A stretch of 64,000 nucleotides of DNA from Centroberyx gerrardi. Its lineage: Eukaryota > Chordata > Actinopteri > Beryciformes > Berycidae. Position 1 is the stretch's first letter. Every line of letters starts with the position of its first letter. The notes beneath the pieces were generated by a model. It did no database searches, was not told the origin of the DNA, and saw only the letters and a list, made by a program, of their open reading frames with translations. The stretch lies in contig NC_136006.1 of the NCBI RefSeq assembly GCF_048128805.1, positions 2,745,235 through 2,809,234 on the forward strand. Direction: 5' to 3'. Made by a program: the position numbers and the translations under genes. This document shows, one piece after another, positions 19,930 through 31,894 of the stretch.

Positions 19930-21150
19930 GTTCTGGCCATGACATACAGTATACCTAGATTTTGTTCCCACACGTTAGTAAGTTCAGGGTGGAGCTGGTG
20001 GAAGTCCCTGATGAGTCTGGCCCTGGACCCAGGATGTCCAGGGCCGGAATCCAAGAGCGTTCTTCGGGACTGTGAATGCTTCCTCTTGGTCCAGAAAAAG
20101 TGGCGGTTGGAACCCAAACTGGCACTCAAACGGGGTTAAGACCAGTGGAGGTGTTATGTACATATTCCACCCAGGCAAGATGTTGACTCCAGGTAGACTG
20201 GTTGGATGACACACAGCACCTCAGGATGGTCTCGAGGTCCTGGTTCCGGGCACAGACAGAGCAAGCCACGATGAAGGCCTGAGTGTCGACCTCAATGGTA
20301 GGCCACCAAATCTTCCTTTTAAGGAACTCAAGAGTTATTTGGGTACCGGGATGACTTGCCAGATGGGAGGCATTGGCCCACTGAAGAATATGAGAGCAGG
20401 CTGAACTGCGGCTGGTCCACAACACGTAAATCTGTGCTTCGGAGTTTGTGTTCATCACGTATTTGTGTGATATCATGTTGGCAGGTCGAGTGTCTGGCTA
20501 GGCGACGGGGAATGGTGCGGGGCTCCGGCAGCAGGATCAGTTGCTCCACTTTGTAGAGAAAAAGAAAAGGCAACATGTCTCATGAGTAATGCTGTGTTAT
20601 CTCCACCCTGACCTGCCAGAGCCCCGTCCCTTATAGCAGCGGCGATGAGGCTTGATGGGATGCAGGTGTGCCTCATCATCAACACTGACATGGTCTGGGA
20701 GGCTCCGCCATTACAGTCCACCCCCCCAAGCGTTTAGCTGGTTTGGAAGGTTGCGTCCTTCCCGCCGTAGCTCCTCTAGGACCGCCTGGAGTCAAACAAA
20801 GCTGCTGCTGCTTCGGCACCATCACGACAAGGCTAAACCAAGGGCTCCTGGACTCCTCAATGACTCCTAGCTGCCTCATACACTCCACCTCCTCCTCCAT
20901 GGCTTGTCGCCGTGCCTCAGGTACCTGGTAGGGCCGCTGCCTCACTATCACTCTGGGGGGAGTTTGTATGTCATGACAGATCATGTTGGTACAGCCTAGG
21001 GTCGGGGAGAAGACATCCACTGATCCTGCTGCCGAAGGGGAGTGAGCTGCCCACCGAACTGGACCTCTTCCTGCAGTGTGGTGGCAAGGGCTGAGCCCAG
21101 AGGCACTGGCTCGATCCATCTCTTGAGGAGGTTAATCCGGGATGCTCAGA
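19930..21150 (-). mobile_element. Ty3/Gypsy fragment with internal deletion
   Basis: The minus strand gives a reverse transcriptase start (PPRVIVRQRPYQVPEARR and LGVIEESRSPWFS) near 21020-20840. It then jumps to the end of the RNase H/integrase linker (LILLPEPRTI) and integrase zinc-binding motifs ([28 protein letters not shown]) at 20430-20250, then the integrase end ([22 protein letters not shown]) down to 19990. The reverse transcriptase core, RNase H and most of the integrase core are missing. It is a different lineage from the elements at 31039 and 56425. Confidence 0.7.
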
Positions 21151-21800
21151 GGCAGAGGAAAATCTGCGACCAAAGCGTTAAATAGCATCGGTTGGAGTTT
21201 GTTCATCAAACAGATGCATGGCTAGTGTTAATAAAGAAGCCAGTGCAACCACATGGAATTGTTGTTTTCTGCAGCTTTAGTAACTTTAATTCATAAAACA
21301 CATCACTTCCTGTGTGCCAAGAAGTTTACCGCCGCAGGTACTTCCCAATAACAGGGGCTGGAGTAGGCCAAACCAGGGTCTCATGCACCACTGATGGATA
21401 GATTTTGTCTTGTTCAGCCCAAACACATTACTTTGATTGAAAATTAGGCAATATTTTTTCATGAAAATGGTTATATGGTGTAGCTTTAAAGAATATGACA
21501 AGACAGAGGGGATTTGAAAATGTTTTCTACACAGGGAACATAGAATTCTGAAATGGGGAGTAACACTGACTCCCTCTATTGTCATCATCATTTTACTATC
21601 ATTTTACTGTCTACATAGAACACCCAGCTGTTTTAGCTTGAAAGTGGTTGTGAATCATGTTTGCAAGTGCTGGACCCATCGGTTTGTGACCAAGATGACA
21701 AGTGTTGACCAGAAATGGTTGTCTTCTACTAGAACAAACAACTCCACATAGCATGAAAAGCTTATAGTATTTACATAGTCATTTAGACTGATTGCTCTTC
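21151..21800. other. Intergenic, nothing recognised
   Basis: No gene or named repeat seen; the last part leads into the OR A2 promoter block. Confidence 0.35.
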
Positions 21801-21832
21801 AATGAACCCAAAAGTCAAACACTGTTTGAATT

Positions 21833-21889
21833 GTTTGAATTCCCATCTGAACCAACTCATTGGTTGTTGCTGCCGTGAGAGGATATAAA
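21833..21889 (+). promoter_or_regulatory. OR A2 promoter: conserved motif and TATA box
   Basis: GTTTGAATTCCCA at 21833-21845 and TATAAA at 21884-21889, 51 bases apart start to start, the same spacing as in the displaced OR A1 promoter. The leader downstream keeps GGGATGGAGAGACACAG. A GT-containing CTTGGTAGGT at 21965-21974 could be a splice donor for a leader intron. Confidence 0.75.
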
Positions 21890-22057
21890 CAAATGGTAGA
21901 ATGAAAACACACCATGAAAGGGATGGAGAGACACAGAACAGGATGTCCACTTCTTCTCCAGCAACTTGGTAGGTTAGGTCAAATGCAATTTTCTATCTAT
22001 AGATGGTTGTTGTTGTGGAATTAGATTGACGACAAAGCAAACTGTAAAGTTTTCAAT

Positions 22058-22975
22058 ATGATGAATAATGTTTCAATTATAACTGTGTTTACTCTGTCAG
22101 GGTTAAAAGGCACAGCGAACTACAGATTGATCCTCTTCTCTCTCACTTTATTATGTTACTGCGTGATTTGGCTGGTAAATGTGACTCTCATTGTGACTGT
22201 CATTGTGGATAAAAGCCTTCATGAGCCCATGTACATCTTCCTGTGTAATCTGTGCATCAATGGACTTTATGGGACTTCAGGATTTTACCCCAAATTCCTC
22301 ATGGATCTACTGTCTCCTTCTCATGTCATCTCTTATGCTGGATGCCTGCTTCAGGGTTTTGTGATATACTCCTCAGCTTGTGGTGATTTCTCAATTTTAG
22401 CTCTGATGGCCTATGACAGATATGTGGCTATATGTCGACCTCTGGTTTACCACTCTGTTATGACTAAACAAAGAGTTGGTCTGTTAGTCTTTTTGACCTG
22501 GCTTTTACCCCTTTATTTGATGTTCATGAGCACAATAACAACATCGAGATCAAGGTTATGTGGCTCACACATACCAAAGATCTACTGTGCTAATTGGTTC
22601 ATTGGTAAACTAGCTTGCTCTGCCTCCACAGCAATCAATATAATTCCATATTTTAGCATTAGTTTTTATTTCATCCATGCTGTTTTCGTTGTTTGGTCTT
22701 ATGTGTATCTGATCAAAACATGCCAAACATCGAAAGAGAACAGGAGGAAGTTCATGCAAACATGCGTGCCACATTTATTTTCATTATTCAATGTTGTTGT
22801 TTCTTTGTTTTTTGATTTAATGTACATGCGATTTGGCACCAAAGAGTTATCACAAAGCCTTCAGAACTTCATGGCGATAGAATTTCTCCTCATTCCTCCA
22901 ATTGTCGATCCCCTCATATATGGTTTCAAATTGACCAAAATTAGAAACAGAATTCTGGGTTTTATATATAGTTAA
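22058..22975 (+). CDS. Olfactory receptor A2, intact, DPxxY in TM7
   Basis: A 305-residue odorant receptor, the close sister of OR A1. It has glycosylation sites at N4 (NNVS context), LHEPMY at 54-59, the loop-1 cysteine, MAYDRYVAIC at 117-126, and KLTKIRN at helix 8. The second NxT site of OR A1 is changed here (LKGTAN in place of LNGTAN), and TM7 reads PPIVDPLIYG: the conserved Asn of NPxxY is Asp. DPxxY occurs in other class A receptors, so function may be retained. The gene keeps its promoter at normal distance (21833), unlike OR A1. Expected in olfactory neuron cilia; ligand unknown. Confidence 0.94.
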   Translation: MMNNVSIITVFTLSGLKGTANYRLILFSLTLLCYCVIWLVNVTLIVTVIVDKSLHEPMYIFLCNLCINGLYGTSGFYPKFLMDLLSPSHVISYAGCLLQGFVIYSSACGDFSILALMAYDRYVAICRPLVYHSVMTKQRVGLLVFLTWLLPLYLMFMSTITTSRSRLCGSHIPKIYCANWFIGKLACSASTAINIIPYFSISFYFIHAVFVVWSYVYLIKTCQTSKENRRKFMQTCVPHLFSLFNVVVSLFFDLMYMRFGTKELSQSLQNFMAIEFLLIPPIVDPLIYGFKLTKIRNRILGFIYS

Positions 22976-24122
22976 AGTTGGGAAGTATCTAGACAACGCT
23001 CATGATTTGACCTGTGAGGAGAGCTCCAACTCTCATTACGTTTTTAACACAATGAACATACTTTGTTGTTTGTATATGTACTTGATTTGTACATTGGTTG
23101 TGTTTATTTCAGCAGTTAGATGACACTCTTACCCAACGCAAACTAACAATACATGTAATCAGTAGAAACAGTTAACATTTTGCACATCACCATCATTACA
23201 ACTAGTACAGTAAAAATGTTTAAGGAACAAAAGCACTCTGCTAAGAGCAAAGAAAACAATATAGGGATAATATTTTGCAGCATAGATACAGTAGGCCTAC
23301 ATATTTACCTTGATCTGTCATTAATGTTTCTTCATATTGATGTCCATTTATGCAAGCACATCACATTACATTAGGCATAATTATTCAATACATTTGTGCA
23401 CAATCATTTAAGTTTCATCTTATCTTATCTCATACTGTATATTTGTGGTTCAAATCTTGTTTTGCATGTTTGTATCTTGTCGCTTTTTAAAACATAAAAT
23501 GCAGACCCCTGAAAACACCACAGCTGATAAAGAATTTAGTGTCTAAAATGCATTTATGTTTTGCATAAAGGTGGGTTCAGAGCAACTATCAATGACTATT
23601 TAACAAGTAATTTGTAAAATAATCTAAGGCCAAATTTACAGTGAGGTTCAGGCAAACTTAGCTCTTTGAAAGACTTTTACAAGCAGACACTCATCAGAGT
23701 CATAGATTACATTAAGTGTACAATCTACAGTCCTGGCAATGGCTCAGAGGACTGGTTATGGCATGTATGCTTGTGAATTTCCTGAATTTCACCAAGGGGA
23801 TTAATAAAGTGCTATCTTACCTTATCTTATCGTATCTGAATAACACATTATCTGGTGTGAATATTTTTTGCCCAAGGATATTGATTCTGTACCTGGAACA
23901 CACAGGAAAAGGGTAAATAAATTCAAAGATAATGGACATGACATTCTCAGTTCAGACTTGAGGCCTTTTCATGTGGACAAGATGACCATGTGGGTATCTT
24001 TTATCCCAGAGGCAATCTGCAGATTAAATGTAACTGCAGTTAGGCATCTGTTCCCTGCTTGGGTAGGATGTAGGCCTAATGTCTGTGTTTTTGTAACGTA
24101 TGGTTATGTTCCCTTGATGTTT
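22976..24122 (+). repeat. Type-A 3' flank, part of the duplicated unit
   Basis: This flank recurs after the A relics at 39062, 46608 and 55916, including a marker block with a chance open frame at 23180-23374. It ends with a retroposon tail (AAGGGGATTAATAAAGTGCT near 23796) and a further ~250 bp shared with 48180-48400. No protein-coding function is evident. Confidence 0.7.
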
Positions 24123-27100
24123 TTACCTCCGCCAACGGAATTGGACGGGGGTTACGTTTTCGCCCCGTTCTGTCCGTCTGTTTGTCTGTTAGCAGGATAA
24201 AGGCTTGGATATGCTTCGTCAGAACTGCTTAGAACCACCAGAAAACAAACTTCTGAAAGCCCTGAACCTTCATGGTTTTTCAAAACATTATGATATGTAG
24301 CAGGTGCTGCAGGCTGTCCGTCAAACAACGGGGGCGGGGTAGTAAACAGGAACTAGTCATAGGTCAGAGGGGAAAGCGTGTGTTTCCTGTTGTCTGTTCA
24401 AATGAAATGGCAGCACGCTTTGTTGCAAAAACGCTGCATCACGTTATGTTCTCTGTCTCGCCGGCACTCACACAGCTGCTGCTTGTAAACTCGCCGCACA
24501 CACACGCCTTTCTTCCCCATCCACTTGTGTGAGAAACACCAGCAGACCTGTGGCTTTGCACTCAATCTGACAGTGAAAACAAAAGTGAACTGAAAGTGAA
24601 TTGAAAATAAGCCATGACATAAGTCTATATGTCTGTTGAGCTTTTCACGTAAATCCAGTGTTTCCCCTATTTACACTCACCAAGCACTTTATTAGGAACA
24701 CCTGTACACCTGCTTATTCATGCAATTATCCATTCAGCCAATCATGTGGCAGCAGTGCAATGCATAAGATCATGCAGATACATGTCAGCAGCTTCAGTTA
24801 ATGTTCACATCAAACATCAGAATGGGGAAAAAATGTGATTTCAGTGGCTTTGACCATGCCCGTATTAAGACTTCATGGTGCCCCTGGGCACCAGCGACTC
24901 AAGTGCCCACCCACCCCCACCCCCACCCCGCAGCACACAAACCATACCTATCCACAGGTTGGTCCTTGAGTAGAAATACTTTCTTACTGTACTCAAGTAT
25001 TCAGAGTATCTGTACTTTACTTGATTGTTTTTTTATACATACTTTTTGCTTACTACTACTCCACTACATTTTCAGTTTATAAATTATGTTTAATGTGAAA
25101 TTATGTTATTAGAAATCATAACTTATTACAGTGCAGAACTATTGTTTTATCTTTTGTTGACCTTAATGAAATATCATTACTAATCTCAACAGGTATATTA
25201 TTCGTCTAAATCATAAGAAAGTTTATACTTTTACTTTTGGTAGCCTACTGGCTGGCTTGATGCATTTGGGACAGAGGGGCCGCGGTAAGTCGTTTATTTC
25301 CATGCATATGCGCGCGCTCTGTCCACCTGACAGCCGTCTGTTCTGTCGGTGGAGAGAGACACACAGAGTATGGTGGTTTCGGCGCGTCGGCCAACGCTTC
25401 CCGGAGTTTCCCGGGGGCACGGTGCCGGCCAGTGCCGATAGCTCGGCGCCGATTTGTTCCCGGTGATCCGGCCGAGATTTCGGCGGGGGTCCTGACACCG
25501 ATGCGTCACCGGGTGCCCGGCGAATGGCGTTTTCGGCACTGATAGGTACCAAGGCGATCGGGGCTTGGATTGGGAGGATCAATGCGTTTGCGCGGAAGAG
25601 AGGACAAAACAGCGAGACACATTGTGGGACAAGAAGTTAACGTGAGTGATTTTTTGGTCACTGTTGTCCCAAACTTATGTAGGCCTACTGTATTATTGCA
25701 ATTACATTTATTTATTTTTTTAATTATGAAAAAAAACAAAAAACAAAACATCGGTTGCTTGGTGCCCCGGGAGTCTTGGTGCCCCTGGGCACTCGCCCAG
25801 TTGCCCATGTGGTTAATCCAGCCATGGCTTTGACCGTGGCATCGTTGTTGGTGCCAGGCGGGCAGGTTTGAGTATTTCTGAAACTGCTGATCTCCTGGGA
25901 TTTTCACGCACAACAGTCTCTAGAGGTTACACAGAATGGTGCGAAAAACAAAAAACATCCAGTGAGCGGCGGTTCTGCGGACGGAAACGCCTTGTTGATG
26001 AGAGGTCAGAGAAGAATGACCAGACTGATTGGAGCTGACAGAAAGGCGACAGTAACTCAGATAACCTCTTAACAACTGTGGTGAGCAGAAAAGCATCTCA
26101 GAATGCAACACGTCGAACCTTGAGGCAGATGTCACTTTGGTAGCCGGTTGACATTGAGCTGAAAGCTGATACCTACCCAGTATTAGTAAGGTGTTCCTAA
26201 TAAAGTGCTCGGTGAGTGTATATTCTACTGTGGCTGGCTGCCATGGTAAAATCATGATATGCCATGCTAAAAATATTTTCAAAATAATTTTATTTTTGGT
26301 TGAAATAGTCTCCCTTGGTAGACTAAGCTGCTGCGCACTGAGGACTGTTAGAACCAGTGTTGCTAGGCACCGCTGCTGAAAATGCGCCAGATAATCATTT
26401 TTTGCCGGGCCCATGGGACCGGCCTAGAAGAGTGAAATTAGCTAACTGACTGACTGACTGTCTACCCATTGTTGAAAGTTGCGCGAGAAGTGGCGTCAAG
26501 ACCTAGACAGTTATGGTGGTATACGTGATATCACGTTGTTTGCACTGTTAGTGTTTGCTCACATTATGACGTGCCTTTGCCGTCTCCTACAAAAAAAAAT
26601 AAATTCAACAAGCACAGATCCTGTACAGACCCATGGCGCGTGTGTTCAATTCAATTCAATGAACTGAAGCATTACGACGCGGTCATCGGTTAAATAATTC
26701 CACCGTCACATACCACAGGTAATGACGTCACCTAACGTTAAAGAACAGCAGAAGATGTAGATGTCTGTAAATTGACGGCGAAGAGTGTGGCTCAATGTGT
26801 GAGATACAATATGGCATTATCAGCGTATGGGACTCAATGTGGCATTTAGCCCATAGGCGAGAGGCCATCTCTTATTCAAAGACGCCCTCTAGAGGCCATC
26901 TCATGAAGTGACGTCTCACTAAGCGTTACCTGACTGACTGACTGCAAGACTTGAATTTGCCTTGTGATGCCCTCGGCTGCACCGTGGGAAAAATACAAAC
27001 CTAAAAAAATGTTGACTCAACATTGGGACAACCCCCTACACTGATGTTTCACAGTTTTTATTGGCCACAATACAATAATGACACACACAGAAAACAAATC

Positions 27101-27376
27101 AAATTCATGATCTTAAAAAATACATTCATTTGATTGGGTAGGCCTGACATCAATCTGGATAGGCCTAGGACTACCCAGGTCTACCCGTGGCTTCGCCCCT
27201 GATCTCAGGTATAGTCATGAAACTGTGTTAATCTCCTGGTGTGAAACGAGTTGGTAATGGGGCATGAAAGACATTGTTAACTTTTGGTGAAAATCCGACA
27301 TGTGGAACTGGCATATATTGACAACTGCATAGCGTTGGCGGAGGTATGCGCTCTACTGAGAGCCATCTAGTTGTGT
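24123..27376. mobile_element. Nested DNA-type repeats
   Basis: The outer element begins ACCTCCGCCAACGGAATTGG and ends GGCGGAGGTATGCGCTCTAC, the same family as 18578-18965. Inside it, at about 24671-26222, is a second element with inverted ends CACTCACCAAGCACTTTATT and its complement (AATAAAGTGCTCGGTGAGTG). Inside that is a third (24856-25824). 26220-27190 contains GACTGACTGACTG runs and no gene. The right end is shared with 41880-42090 in the sister unit. Confidence 0.5.
24856..25824. repeat. Third-level nested element with flanking duplication
   Basis: A 969-bp insert bounded by TGGCTTTGACC at 24845-24855 and 25825-25835. Its centre (25380-25620) is GC-rich and contains CCGAGATTTCGGCGGGGGTC, also present at 47780-47800 inside another element. 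No transposase frame. Confidence 0.5.
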
Positions 27377-27627
27377 ATTGTAACTGCTTGCTGTGAATCG
27401 AATTGAGCCACTGGGCATAATAAAGATTTCTCTACTCTTGGTTTCTGTAGTTTGTCTCATTCGTTTCAGTACCGTAATACCAAATGCTGAACTGCCATTG
27501 TTACTTTAGCTGTAATAAAGGATATGTTGGAATATGTTCAGTTCTGATCCACCAAATACTCAAGCCAACATATTGAATATTGTTTTAGTTACTTCTATTC
27601 AACCTCTACTAGACCACTGATTGGTCT

Positions 27628-27674
27628 GTTTGAATTCCCAGCTTGTGTTGTTGTCGTCAGAGAGAGGATTTAAA
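27628..27674 (+). promoter_or_regulatory. OR B1 promoter: conserved motif and TATA-like box
   Basis: GTTTGAATTCCCA at 27628-27640 and ATTTAAA at 27668-27674, 40 bases apart. The leader GGTAGGGCTAGAGGCACAG is conserved with the other B genes and resembles the A and C leaders. Confidence 0.72.
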
Positions 27675-27852
27675 CAGAAGAACAAACACTCTGGTAGGGC
27701 TAGAGGCACAGCACAGTATGTTCACTATCCCTCCAGGAAGCTTTGTCTGATGTTTTTTCTGAAGTGACACTGTGTGGGCTGGACATGCCTAAGATTTAAA
27801 CGTGTTTTTGAACTACATTTTATAGGAACAAAATGTTGACAGCTTACATATA

Positions 27853-28812
27853 ATGGAAAATGTTTCTGTTGTAACATTGTTTACTCTTTCAGGGTTAAAT
27901 CACACAGTGGAACACAGAGTCACACTCTTCTCTCTCACTTTACTGTGTTATTTATTAATTTGGATAGTAAATGTTATTCTCATTCTAACCATCATTGTGG
28001 ACCGAAGCCTTCATGAACCCATGTATATCTTCTTGTGCAATTTGTGTATCAATGGACTTTATGGGACAGCGGGCTTTTACCCCAAATTCCTCATGGATCT
28101 ACTGTCTCCTTCTCATGTCATCTCTTACGCTGCATGCCTGCTGCAGAGTTTTGTGATACACTCCTCTACTGGTGGTGATCTATCAACTCTAGCTGTAATG
28201 GCCTATGACAGATATGTGGCTATATGTCGACCTCTGATGTACCACTCTGTTATGACTAAACAAAGAGTTTCTCTGTTGGTGTTTTTCTCCTGGCTCTTAC
28301 CACTTTATTGCATGTTCATTAACACAATAGCAATATCTCAGTACAAGTTATGTGGCTCACACATACATAAACTCTACTGTTCCAACTGGCTGATTGGTAA
28401 ACTAGCTTGCTCAACCTCTATAGCAAGCAGTGCTATTGCGTATGTTAACATATTTTTTTATTGTGCCCATTCTGTTTTTATTGTTTGGTCTTATATATAT
28501 CTGATCAGAACATGTGTAAAATCCCAAAAGAACAGGGGGAAGTTTATGCAAACTTGTGTGCCACATTTAATCTCTTTATTCATTTATTCTGTTGTTGTGC
28601 TTTTGGATTTAATGTACATGCGATTTGGTTCAAGAGATTTTCCTCAGAGTCTCCAGAACTTCATCGCAATAGGATTTCTCCTTGTTCCTCCAGTTATGAA
28701 TCCTCTAATATATGGGCTGAAATTGACCAAAATTCGAAACAGAATTTTTGGTTTTATTCAAGATAAAAGAAAAGATGGGCAGTGTCTAGACAAGGCAGAT
28801 CAACGGAGATGA
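27853..28812 (+). CDS. Olfactory receptor B1, intact
   Basis: A 319-residue odorant receptor, first of four near-identical B paralogues. Seen: glycosylation sites N3 (NVS) and N16 (NHT), LHEPMY at 53-58, CINGLYGTAGFYPKFL after TM2, loop-1 cysteine near 95, MAYDRYVAIC at 116-125 followed by RPLMYHSVMTKQRV, second-loop cysteines, PPVMNPLIYG in TM7, then KLTKIRNRIFGF and a basic C-tail. B1 differs from its sisters in loop 1 (SYAACLLQ rather than SYAGCLLQ) and before TM3 (DLSTLAV). An AATAAA signal lies at 28845-28850, giving a very short 3' UTR, and the same signal follows the other B genes. Confidence 0.95.
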   Translation: MENVSVVTLFTLSGLNHTVEHRVTLFSLTLLCYLLIWIVNVILILTIIVDRSLHEPMYIFLCNLCINGLYGTAGFYPKFLMDLLSPSHVISYAACLLQSFVIHSSTGGDLSTLAVMAYDRYVAICRPLMYHSVMTKQRVSLLVFFSWLLPLYCMFINTIAISQYKLCGSHIHKLYCSNWLIGKLACSTSIASSAIAYVNIFFYCAHSVFIVWSYIYLIRTCVKSQKNRGKFMQTCVPHLISLFIYSVVVLLDLMYMRFGSRDFPQSLQNFIAIGFLLVPPVMNPLIYGLKLTKIRNRIFGFIQDKRKDGQCLDKADQRR

Positions 28813-30690
28813 GAGCTCCAACTCTTAACCTACTAATGTTAGAAAATAAATACTTGCAAATCCTTATTTTCCCAAACATTTTTTCTAAAATTAATAATTG
28901 GAATGTATGTTATTATATGCTAACAAGGGGTATAAGGACTACACCTTTTAATGAATACCTCTAACCCCTGCACAGTTATGTACTGTATTCATATTTGTTT
29001 CACAGGGTCTTCTGACACTTCTGTGACATGGATAGTATTCATTTACAAAATGTATTTCTGATTTATGTTTGTTGATTTTGGAATTCATTATGCCCAAGAC
29101 TTGTATCTGAGGTTTGTAAAATTTCCAAATTTTTGTGTTTTACATCTGCTTCAGCATTTGTTTATTGTTATTATAGACTACAATATCTACAGTTCATGTT
29201 GACTGGACATCTTATAATGCAAGATATTAAAATAAAAAAATAGAACAATTGTTAACTCACTGCTCATTTGTAATACACTTTAAAGCAGTGGTGTAGTCTA
29301 CGTGATACGCAGGTACACGCCGTATACCCACTAAGAAAGCTCCAGGATTTCCGTATACCCACTTAAAAATGTGCAAGGATACGTAACAATATAGTTTTCT
29401 GACAGAACTTTCACTTCAGTGATTTTGTTTCGCAAATACCGGGTAGAGTATAACTGCAATAAAATAATTTTTGCAGGGGAAGGCATCTCCTCCATTCACA
29501 CTTCCATTCATAAAATTCACCCTGTGCGCTCTGTCTGTGTTACGAAGCTTGGAACATGGTGGCTTCCCATATAGGAGGGGCTTTGAGTTTGGCCGTGGCC
29601 CGTGACCTAGACCTGACGTCACCTACCAACGAACACAGTTGCTTGACGCTCAGTGCCAAGTTCATTATATTCTGTAATGAATGAGTGTTTGTGGCATAAC
29701 TGCAGGAATGTTCACTGTTAATACTGCTATTAAAACTGATAAGCCTATTCAGTTTTCCATTATTGTTAATAATACTTGCACTCTTAAATCGTAATCCATG
29801 CTTTGCATTGAAAATTGCCAGCTGATGAACCTGTGCTCCAGGGGCCGTATACATAAAACATCTAAGGCTAAAAGTAGCTCCTAACTGGCTGAGTTAGATG
29901 GTGATTAACACTAAAACAGTAGAAAATCAGTCCAAAGCGTTTAAATCTCCCCAGCTGTAAATGTCATTGGCTGTTAAAGTCTTGTGTTGCTTATAATAAA
30001 TTGTTGATAACACATACCCAGTCTTTCAGAATGCTCTCAATTATGTGAGGATGCATGTACTGTATGCGTTAGTGAGTGTGGTGGTGCTTATGGGGTGTCG
30101 CTCCGGGACGGGTGTGTACGAGGCTGGGAGGGAATCATCACAGTATACCCACTACAATAAACTAGACAACAACACTGCTTAAAAGTACATTTTAAGATGA
30201 AAATTATTATTCCATAAATCAGTAATTCCATCCCAAAGCTATATTGTGCAGCTTCAGAAAATCTCTGGTTAGAGTTGTAGTGAGTTTTTTGTGTGATGAT
30301 GCATCTCTGAATGAACCTTTACAAGCAAACAGATAATACAATTAAATCATTCAGACAAACCATATAAGTTCAGGTAGATGCTGTGTACTTCATGTAAAAT
30401 TTTCAGAATATAACGTAACGTAATAATATGGATTACCTGAATACGTTAAAATCAAATGTATTTGTTATTCCAAAATATTTTAAATCCACATAGTTGTTCA
30501 TTGTTATTCATGTCAAAACTTCAGTTGAATAATCTGTGACTGATGACAATTAGAGGACATCTACCAGCATAATATTAATTCATTTAGAGTAGTTACCCAA
30601 GGTACAATACTGGGCAACACTGCGGAGCAGACCAAAAACGACCACAGATTAGGGAGGACTGACGCTCAAAACAGAATCATAATTGGGATG
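28813..30690 (+). repeat. Type-B 3' flank, duplicated unit
   Basis: Flank shared with the DNA after the other B genes. It is interrupted here by a hAT-type insertion (29286-30177) absent from the other three copies. 29021-30662 corresponds to the segment inverted at 45257-45999 in the sister unit. No gene seen. Confidence 0.7.
29286..30177. mobile_element. hAT-type non-autonomous element (892 bp)
   Basis: Ends CAGTGGTGTAGTC and GACAACAACACTG are imperfect inverted repeats. The 8-bp flanks CTTTAAAG (29278-29285) and CTTAAAAG (30178-30185) are a near-perfect duplication. The sister sites (for example ACACTTAAAAGTACATT after OR B2) are empty. Eight-bp duplication and CAGTG ends fit hAT. No transposase is encoded. 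Confidence 0.8.
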
Positions 30691-31038
30691 TCTATTCTGG
30701 TATTCTGACAGATATGTGGCTATATGTCGACCTCTGGTGTACCACTCTGTAATGACTACACAAAGAGTTTGTCTGTTAGTCTTTCTCACACATACCAAAG
30801 ATCTACTGTGGTAATTGATTTATTGGTAAACTAGCTTGCTCTGCCTCCACAACAAACAATATAATTCCATATTTTAGCATTAGTTTTTATTTCATTTATT
30901 TGCTGTTTTCGTTGTTGTTATACGCGTAGTCTTACGCGTATCTGATCAAAACATGCCAAACATCCAGACAGCAGGAGGAAGTTCATGCAAGCATGCGTGC
31001 CACATTTATTTTCATTATTCAATGTTGTCGTTTCTTTG
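30690..31038 (+). pseudogene. Broken A-type olfactory receptor
   Basis: Starts in TM3 sequence (GACAGATATGTGGCTATATG at 30708), keeps the second loop and TM5 region, and has lost about 75 bases after GTTAGTCTTT. It carries small insertions near 30920 and ends abruptly at 31038 within TM6 sequence, where a truncated Gypsy LTR begins. Its sister at 46020-46607 shows the sequence this copy has lost. It lacks any start and cannot be a receptor. Confidence 0.9.
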
Positions 31039-31211
31039 TTGTATGCGTTTTAATATATGTAATTACCACCGCACATGCCAGTAGGCCTCCCGATGGTATG
31101 CTGGCAGTGACTGGTGTTTGAAACCATTAGAGTGATGCTACTTTTAACACTACACAGGAGCAACAAACAGACATCTCTATGTGCCAGCTAGATGTTAGCT
31201 AGAAATTAATA

Positions 31212-31894
31212 TTACTGCAGGTGTGTATGTACGTGGTGTAGGCATCTTACTCTCCCCCACCCCTCTGGAGACGCCCCTTGTGGTGTTCTTGAGAGGTAGT
31301 CAGCAGTGCAATTGTCTGTTCCATTCCTGTGCAGGATGTCAAAGTCAAAGGGTTGCATGACCAGGAACCATCTTGTGATCCTTGAGTTGGTGTCCCTCAT
31401 GTTCTTTAGCCATGACAGTGCTCTGTGCTCAGTCTCAAGGGAAAACTTCCTTCCCAGCAGGTAGTAATGGAGAGTCCAAGGCCCATTTGATGGCGAGGCA
31501 ATGGAGTACTTCACCTCATGCTTGTTGAGCTTCCTGTTGCTGTAGGTGACAGGCTGGAGATCATCCGGCTCTCCCTGCAGTAGAGCAGCTCCAATCCCCA
31601 GCTGAGAAGCATCTGTTTGGACTGTGAAAGACTGGCAGAAATCAGGGCTCTTCAGAAGTGACTTGTTGCAGAGTGCATTCTTCAGATCCTGGAAGGCTTC
31701 TCCACAGTCCTCTGTCCACTGAACTTTGTTGGGCTTGTTGTTCTGGGTGAGGTTTGTGAGTTGGGAATGAAGCGTCTGTACCATCCCACCAAGCCTAAGA
31801 AGGACTTGACTTGGGTCTTGGTTGCGGGCCATTCAGCTGCCATGATCGCCTCCACTTTCCCAACTTGCAGCCGGATCACCCCCTTTCCCAGCAC
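31212..31894 (-). pseudogene. Gypsy copy 1: RT end and RNase H
   Basis: FLGLVGWYRRFIPN marks the end of the reverse transcriptase; a frame change follows. Then come the RNase H motifs FTVQTDASQLGIGAALLQ (catalytic D), TEHRALSWL and DNCTADYLSR. The frame ends near the purine tract GGGGTGGGGGAGAG (minus), so RNase H is the last domain of this polyprotein. Confidence 0.78.

Noticed and set aside
23180-23374. A 64-codon open frame repeated at 39270, 46811 and 56124 with few changes
   Set aside because: It sits in the duplicated type-A 3' flank, where non-coding bases are equally conserved, and has no domain; recent duplication explains the similarity.
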